Shown piece after piece: positions 59,944 through 64,000 of a stretch of 64,000 nucleotides of DNA. Positions within the stretch are counted from its first letter, which is position 1. Every line of letters starts with the position of its first letter. Where the stretch lies: NCBI RefSeq assembly GCF_013131805.1, contig NZ_JABJRC010000009.1, positions 310,001-374,000 on the forward strand, in the 5' to 3' direction. A model generated the notes under the pieces. The model had not been told where the DNA came from and made no database searches. It worked only from the letters and a program-made list of their open reading frames with translations. The translations under genes and the position numbers were made by a program. Source of the stretch: Kribbella sandramycini (GTDB lineage: Bacteria > Actinomycetota > Actinomycetes > Propionibacteriales > Kribbellaceae).

Positions 59944-62040
59944 ATGGCAGTCGACTCCTCCACCCCTCCGGTGACGACGACCAGTTGGCCCAGCCCCTTC
60001 GGGGTCCGGACGCGACTCGTGGCAGCAAGTGCGCTGATGCTGTTCACCGAGCTCGCACTGATCCGCTGGACCGGGTCCAACGTCGTCCATCTCAGCTACT
60101 TCTCGAACTTCGTGCTGCTCGGTTCCTTCCTCGGAATCGGCATCGGCATCCTGCGGGCCGGTAAGGCCAAGCGGCTGCCGTACTACTCGCCGCTGATGCT
60201 CGGCCTGCTCGTCCTCGTGATCGCGTGGAAACCCGTCACGGTCGATCGCGGCACGTCGTCCGATGTCGTCTACTTCACCAGCCTGAGCACCACCGGCCCG
60301 CCCGTCTGGGTGATCCTGCCAATCATCTTCATCGCGGCCGCTGTCGTGCTGGCTGGTCCGGCTGAGCTGGTCGGTCGCTGTTTCACCGAGCTGCCGCGGC
60401 TGACGGCGTACCGGTTCGACCTGGTCGGATCGCTGATCGGCATCCTCGGTTTCACGGCGCTGTCGTTCCTGGGCGCGCCGCCGGTCTGGTGGGGGCTGAT
60501 CGTCACGATCGTCTTCGCCGCGCTGATGATCCCGCGGTCGCGGGGCGCCGGCGTACCGGTGCAGTCGGTGGTTGCGACCGTGGTGACCGGCGCGCTGGTG
60601 CTGGTGCCGCTGCTGGCGATGGTCGGGGTGTTGCTGACCGAGTCGACGAAGTCGGAGAACAGCTGGTCGCCGTATTACAAGGTGCAGACCAAGTCCGAGG
60701 TGCACCAAGATGTGCCGCTGCTGACGATCACGGTGAACGGCGTACCGCATCAGCAGGCGATCCCGGCCGACTTCCGGCTGCAGTGGGAGCCGCAGTACGG
60801 ACTGCCGTACGAGCGGGCGAACGCCGGTAAGGCGCCCAAGAACGTGCTGATCATCGGCGCCGGCTCCGGTTCGGATGTCGCGATCGCGCTGAAGAAGGGC
60901 GCCGAGCACGTGGACGCGGTCGAGATCGACCCGCGGATCCGCGATATCGGCAAGGCGCTGCACCCGGACAAGCCGTACCAGGACCCGCGGGTCTCGTCGC
61001 ATATCGACGACGGGCGCGCGTTCCTGTCCCGGTCCGACAAGAAGTACGACCTGATCCTGCTCGCCCTGCCGGACTCGCTGACCCTGGTGAACGGCGCGAG
61101 CTCGCTGCGGCTGGAGAGCTACCTGTTCACGCAGCAGGCGTTCGAGTCCGCGCGCGACCACCTGGCCCCGGGCGGCGCGTTCGCGATGTACAACTACTAC
61201 CGCGAGACCTGGCTGATCGACCGGCTCGCCTCGACCGCCGAGCAGGCCTTCGGCCACAAACCCTGTGTGGACAAGGTCGGCGACGACCTGCAGCAGGCCG
61301 TCGTCACCGTCGGCCTGACCGAGACCGACCAGAACTGCGGCGCCGCCTGGGCCGGGACGACGTCCACCACCCCGCCCCCGGCCACCGACAACCGGCCGTT
61401 CCTCTACCTGTTCACCGACCGGATCCCGTCGCTCTACCTGATCACGATCGGCCTGATCCTGGTCGCCGGTGTGATCGGCGTCGGGATCGGCGGCGGCGGC
61501 TCGTCGTACAAGCGGATGCGCCCGTACGCCGACCTGTTCCTGCTCGGCGCCGGGTTCATGTTGCTGGAGACCAAGAGCATCACCGGCTTCGCCCTGCTCT
61601 TCGGGACGACGTGGGTGGTGAACGCGATCGTCTTCGCCGGCGTCCTGGTCGCGGTGCTGGCGGCCGTCGAAGTCACCAGACGCTTCAGAACCCCACCCAC
61701 CAAGGTGATGTACGCGATCCTGTTCGGCGGTCTGCTGTTGTCCTGGATCTTCCCGGACGACTGGCTGCTCTCGATGCCCGTCGGCCTCCGCGCCGTCGTC
61801 GCCGTCCTGATCGCCTTCACCCCGATCTTCGCCGCCAACGTCATCTTCGCCAAACGCTTCACCGACACCGCCGACGGCACCGCCTCCTTCGGCGCCAACC
61901 TCCTCGGCGCCATGCTCGGCGGCTGCCTCGAATACGGCGCCCTGATGATCGGCTTCGACGGCCTCCTCATCATCGCCGCCCTCCTCTACGTCGGCGCCTT
62001 CCTCCTCACCCCCAAATCCCGAGCCGGAGTCTCCACCTAG
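59944..62040 (+). CDS. membrane spermidine synthase-like protein
   Basis: 698 residues. Seven or so helices in the first ~230 residues (ALMLFTELALIRWTGSNVVH, NFVLLGSFLGIGIGILRAG and others), then a soluble Rossmann methyltransferase-like domain (~285-470): KNVLIIGAGSGSDVAIALKK, HVDAVEIDPRIRDIG, HIDDGRAFLSRSDKKYDLIL, and a further helix block to the end. This is the fused transporter-like/aminopropyltransferase arrangement found in many bacteria (Spermine_synth with MFS-like helices); true polyamine synthesis by such proteins is not established. Codons end in C strongly in the last 300 nt. Confidence 0.85.
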   Translation: MAVDSSTPPVTTTSWPSPFGVRTRLVAASALMLFTELALIRWTGSNVVHLSYFSNFVLLGSFLGIGIGILRAGKAKRLPYYSPLMLGLLVLVIAWKPVTVDRGTSSDVVYFTSLSTTGPPVWVILPIIFIAAAVVLAGPAELVGRCFTELPRLTAYRFDLVGSLIGILGFTALSFLGAPPVWWGLIVTIVFAALMIPRSRGAGVPVQSVVATVVTGALVLVPLLAMVGVLLTESTKSENSWSPYYKVQTKSEVHQDVPLLTITVNGVPHQQAIPADFRLQWEPQYGLPYERANAGKAPKNVLIIGAGSGSDVAIALKKGAEHVDAVEIDPRIRDIGKALHPDKPYQDPRVSSHIDDGRAFLSRSDKKYDLILLALPDSLTLVNGASSLRLESYLFTQQAFESARDHLAPGGAFAMYNYYRETWLIDRLASTAEQAFGHKPCVDKVGDDLQQAVVTVGLTETDQNCGAAWAGTTSTTPPPATDNRPFLYLFTDRIPSLYLITIGLILVAGVIGVGIGGGGSSYKRMRPYADLFLLGAGFMLLETKSITGFALLFGTTWVVNAIVFAGVLVAVLAAVEVTRRFRTPPTKVMYAILFGGLLLSWIFPDDWLLSMPVGLRAVVAVLIAFTPIFAANVIFAKRFTDTADGTASFGANLLGAMLGGCLEYGALMIGFDGLLIIAALLYVGAFLLTPKSRAGVST

Positions 62041-62064
62041 CCTCCCCTTCGCCTTCCCTTCGCC

Positions 62065-62148
62065 TTTGCTGGGTCGGCTCGTCCGAGAGTGGGAGGGCCA
62101 ACTGCACGCGGTTGGCCCTCCCACGGTTTGGTGGGTCGGCCCAGCAAA
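62065..62148. repeat. nested inverted repeat before galE
   Basis: Inner hairpin: 14-bp perfect arms GTGGGAGGGCCAAC (62089-62102) and GTTGGCCCTCCCAC (62111-62124), 8-nt loop. Outer arms TTTGCTGGG (62065-62073) and CCCAGCAAA (62140-62148). It follows the spermidine synthase-like gene by 24 nt, so termination is plausible; the outer arms suggest a cruciform or a mobile remnant. Confidence 0.75.
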
Positions 62149-62223
62149 CGGTGGGGGAAGGGGCTGGTACGGGTTCGGCCCGTTCCGGGGGGTTTGGTGT
62201 GGGTGGGGTGCGAGGATTCGGGT

Positions 62224-63180
62224 ATGACATGGCTTGTTAGCGGTGGGGCTGGGTATATCGGGGCGCATGTGGTGCGGGCGTTTCTTGCTGACGGCATCGA
62301 TGTGGTGGTGGTCGATGATCTGTCGAGTGGGAAGGCGGAGTTCGTGCCGGACGGGGTGCCGTTCGTGCAGGCGAACCTGCTGGATGGGGACGCGGTGCGG
62401 GGGGCGCTGGCGGGGGTGAGCGGGGTGGTGCACCTGGCGGGATACAAGTACGCCGGGGTGTCGGTGGAGCGGCCGTTGCACACGTACACGCAGAACGTGA
62501 GCGCGATGGTGTCGTTGCTCGAGGCGATGGACGCCGTCGGAGTGCGGAATCTGGTGTTCTCGTCGAGTGCTGGGGTTTACGGCACGCCCACGGACGAGGT
62601 GGTGACGGAGGAGACCGCGCCGGCGCCGGAGTCGCCGTACGGGGAGACGAAGCTGATCGGGGAGTGGCTGCTGCGTGATCAGGCGGCCGCGACCGAGTTG
62701 CACCACACGTCGTTGCGGTACTTCAACGTGGTCGGCTCGGGTGATCCCGAGGTGTACGACGCGAGCCCGTACAACCTGTTCCCGATCGTCTGCAACCTGC
62801 TCAGCCAGGGAAAGACGCCGCAGATCTACGGCACCGACCACCCGACCCCGGACGGGACGTCGGTCAAGGACTACGTCCACGTCGCCGATCTCGCCCGGGC
62901 GCATGTCGCGGCGGCGCGCGCCCTCGACGGCGGCACGAAACTCGCGCCGGTCTACAACCTCGGCAGCGGCACCGGCACGTCCGTCCGCCAGATCATGGAC
63001 GCCGCCCGCCGCGTCACCGGGATCGATTTCACCCCCGGCGAGACCCCGCGCCGCCCCGGCGACCCCTCCCGCGTCGTCGCGAACGGCGACCTCGCCACCC
63101 GCGACCTGGGCTGGCAGAACACCCACACCGTCGACGAGATGTTCGCGTCCGCCTGGGCCGCCTGGCCCGCGAACCGCTAG
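62224..63180 (+). CDS. galE: UDP-glucose 4-epimerase / NAD-dependent epimerase
   Basis: 318 residues from ATG 62224. Extended SDR: WLVSGGAGYIGAHVVRAFLA (NAD loop GxxGxxG), VVVDDLSSGKAEFVP, active-site SSSAGVYGTP and YGETK (Tyr-x3-Lys), LRYFNVVGSGDPEVYD and DYVHVADLARAHV, all typical of GalE. Interconverts UDP-glucose and UDP-galactose for envelope polysaccharides. The first ~450 nt use G-ending codons heavily, unlike the C-rich gene before it. Confidence 0.87.
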   Translation: MTWLVSGGAGYIGAHVVRAFLADGIDVVVVDDLSSGKAEFVPDGVPFVQANLLDGDAVRGALAGVSGVVHLAGYKYAGVSVERPLHTYTQNVSAMVSLLEAMDAVGVRNLVFSSSAGVYGTPTDEVVTEETAPAPESPYGETKLIGEWLLRDQAAATELHHTSLRYFNVVGSGDPEVYDASPYNLFPIVCNLLSQGKTPQIYGTDHPTPDGTSVKDYVHVADLARAHVAAARALDGGTKLAPVYNLGSGTGTSVRQIMDAARRVTGIDFTPGETPRRPGDPSRVVANGDLATRDLGWQNTHTVDEMFASAWAAWPANR

Positions 63181-63182
63181 AA

Positions 63183-63247
63183 CTGCACAATTGACGCGCC
63201 GGCCGCGCCTTCCCGCTCAGCAGGCAAGGCACCGGGCAATTGTGCAG
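63183..63247. repeat. inverted repeat CTGCACAATTG/CAATTGTGCAG
   Basis: Perfect 11-bp arms (63183-63193, 63237-63247) flanking 43 nt, starting 2 nt after the galE stop. Could be a terminator stem or an operator pair before the next gene. Confidence 0.65.
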
Positions 63248-63269
63248 CGCCGGCGGTCCGCATCCCCGC

Positions 63270-63275
63270 TACAGT
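63270..63275 (+). promoter_or_regulatory. candidate leaderless -10 box
   Basis: TACAGT 7 nt before ATG 63283; no ribosome site. Confidence 0.4.
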
Positions 63276-63282
63276 CCCGACT

Positions 63283-63606
63283 ATGAGCTACCTCAACCAG
63301 CCGCCCGCGGGGTGTGGGTGTGGGCGCGAGGTGCGGCAGCCGTGGCGGAGCCGCGACAGCGCGTACAGCCCGGCGTCGTTCATCGGCGGGCTGATCTGGC
63401 TCGCGCTCGGCGTCGGCTCGCTGATCGGCGGCTGGACGATCTTCGGCCTGGCCGTGCTCGGTGTGCTCGCCGCGCTGGTGCTCGGGGCGCTGATCGTGCA
63501 GGGACGGCGTGGGCATCGCGGCGGCTGCCTGGTCGGGCGTGCGTTCTGGTTCGGGATCGCCGTCCCAGGTCTGCCGCTGCGCGTCGCCTACTGGTTCAAC
63601 TTCTAG
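63283..63606 (+). CDS. hypothetical small membrane protein
   Basis: 107 residues. An N-terminal Cys pair (PPAGCGCGREVRQPWRSRDS), two hydrophobic helices (FIGGLIWLALGVGSLIGG, IFGLAVLGVLAALVLGALIV), a basic loop and a third, weaker hydrophobic tail (FWFGIAVPGLPLRVAYWFNF). No family recognised. Convergent with the SDR gene, overlapping its end by 4 nt. Confidence 0.65.
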   Translation: MSYLNQPPAGCGCGREVRQPWRSRDSAYSPASFIGGLIWLALGVGSLIGGWTIFGLAVLGVLAALVLGALIVQGRRGHRGGCLVGRAFWFGIAVPGLPLRVAYWFNF

Positions 63607-64000
63607 TACTCCTTGCGAAACGGCCCCGACGGCGTCAGGTCGAGCAGACCCGGGCCGGTCAGGACGCCGCCCTCGACCGGCAGCGTGTGCCCGGTGATCC
63701 ACGAGGCGTCGTCCGAGGCCAGGAACGCGACCGCCGCGGCGACGTCCTCGGGCTCGCCGACGCGACCGAGCGGATACATCTTCTTGAACTTCTCCAGCGT
63801 GTCCAGCTGGTTGTCCCAGTTCGGCGTCCGGATGGTGCCGGGGGCAACGACATTGAAGCGGACGCCGAGGCCGCCGTACCGGGCCGCATAGTTCGTCGTC
63901 ATCGCGAGCTGGCCGGCCTTGGCGGCGGCGTACTCGATATTGCCGAACGCGCCGATCGCGTTCACCGAGCTGATCGTGACGACGTTGCCGCGGGCCTGCA
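63603..64000 (-). CDS. SDR family oxidoreductase, N-terminus outside window
   Basis: Only the C-terminal ~130 residues are present; the frame stays open to the right edge. Short-chain dehydrogenase features: ISSVNAIGAFGNIEYAAAKAG (catalytic Ser region and Tyr-x3-Lys as YAAAK), RFNVVAPGTIRTPNW after the active site, GRVGEPEDVAAAVAFLASDD, WITGHTLPVEGG. Classical SDR using NAD(P)H; substrate unknown. Confidence 0.88.
   Translation of the reverse strand, partial: QARGNVVTISSVNAIGAFGNIEYAAAKAGQLAMTTNYAARYGGLGVRFNVVAPGTIRTPNWDNQLDTLEKFKKMYPLGRVGEPEDVAAAVAFLASDDASWITGHTLPVEGGVLTGPGLLDLTPSGPFRKEY

Noticed and set aside
59806..63126. 1106-codon minus frame opposite spermidine synthase-like and galE genes
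   Set aside because: Shadow frame; Arg/Gln/Asp/Gly-rich without motifs.
1..64000. CRISPR arrays, insertion sequences, phage genes, tRNA or rRNA
   Set aside because: No regularly spaced direct repeats, transposase-like frames, integrase or RNA gene structures were visible.

Overview
This window is high-GC actinobacterial DNA. Genes are packed tightly, ATGA/GTGA/TGATG start-stop overlaps are common, GTG and TTG starts are frequent, and many genes have a TANNNT box only 6-8 nt before the start codon, as in leaderless transcripts. Gene content fits a soil filamentous or coryneform actinomycete. A Kribbella-like member of the Propionibacteriales is my best guess, by impression only: a CUT1 sugar transporter without its own ATPase, a sigma-K/RskA-like pair, an LCP protein, a mycothiol-dependent-isomerase-type protein, XRE-DUF5753 and DUF574 proteins, and a long RHS protein. 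I see no tRNA, rRNA, CRISPR array, insertion sequence or phage.

Layout. 1-5.8 kb: class F sortase (partial) coupled to a DUF4397 surface protein; an MMPL transporter divergent from a MarR regulator across a double palindrome; an ECF sigma factor with its RskA-like anti-sigma; a DUF2809 protein. 5.8-13.2 kb: a GntR/UTRA regulator facing a sugar operon (binding protein, two permeases, GH9 hydrolase, SIS-domain protein, BadF-type kinase) whose make-up points to amino-sugar (chitosan oligosaccharide) use. 13.2-17.9 kb: CsbD, a TIGR03083 protein, a membrane molybdopterin oxidoreductase, and an MFS exporter with a TetR repressor. 17.9-28.8 kb: a giant secreted FG-GAP/ricin protein divergent from a 2102-residue RHS protein with a C-terminal toxin-like domain and a small downstream immunity candidate. 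28.8-32.6 kb: BASS transporter, VanZ-RDD fusion, quinone reductase and a HEAT-like protein.

32.6-35.4 kb holds a MAPEG-GshB-GshA operon divergent from a MarR gene with a 12-bp-arm inverted repeat between them: a glutathione-type thiol operon, unusual in a mycothiol lineage. 35.4-41.7 kb: membrane protein, beta-propeller-like secreted protein, a decayed diguanylate cyclase, ArsR-type regulator with a dienelactone-hydrolase-like protein, aldo/keto reductase and an MFS exporter. 41.8-47.5 kb: a P450 cluster with its own redox chain (P450, TetR, ferredoxin reductase, second P450, 3Fe-4S ferredoxin) and an epoxide hydrolase. 47.6-64 kb: alpha/beta hydrolase with TetR, GNAT, HxlR, XRE-DUF5753, DUF574 methyltransferase, cupin regulator with AzlCD exporter, two secreted serine proteases, protein phosphatase, glycosyltransferase, LCP protein, a membrane spermidine-synthase-like protein, GalE, a small membrane protein and a partial SDR.

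The most interesting items are the RHS toxin/immunity end, the thiol operon, the amino-sugar cluster, the sortase/DUF4397 pair, several clear operators, and repeated abrupt C-rich to G-rich switches along the + strand, two of them inside genes.
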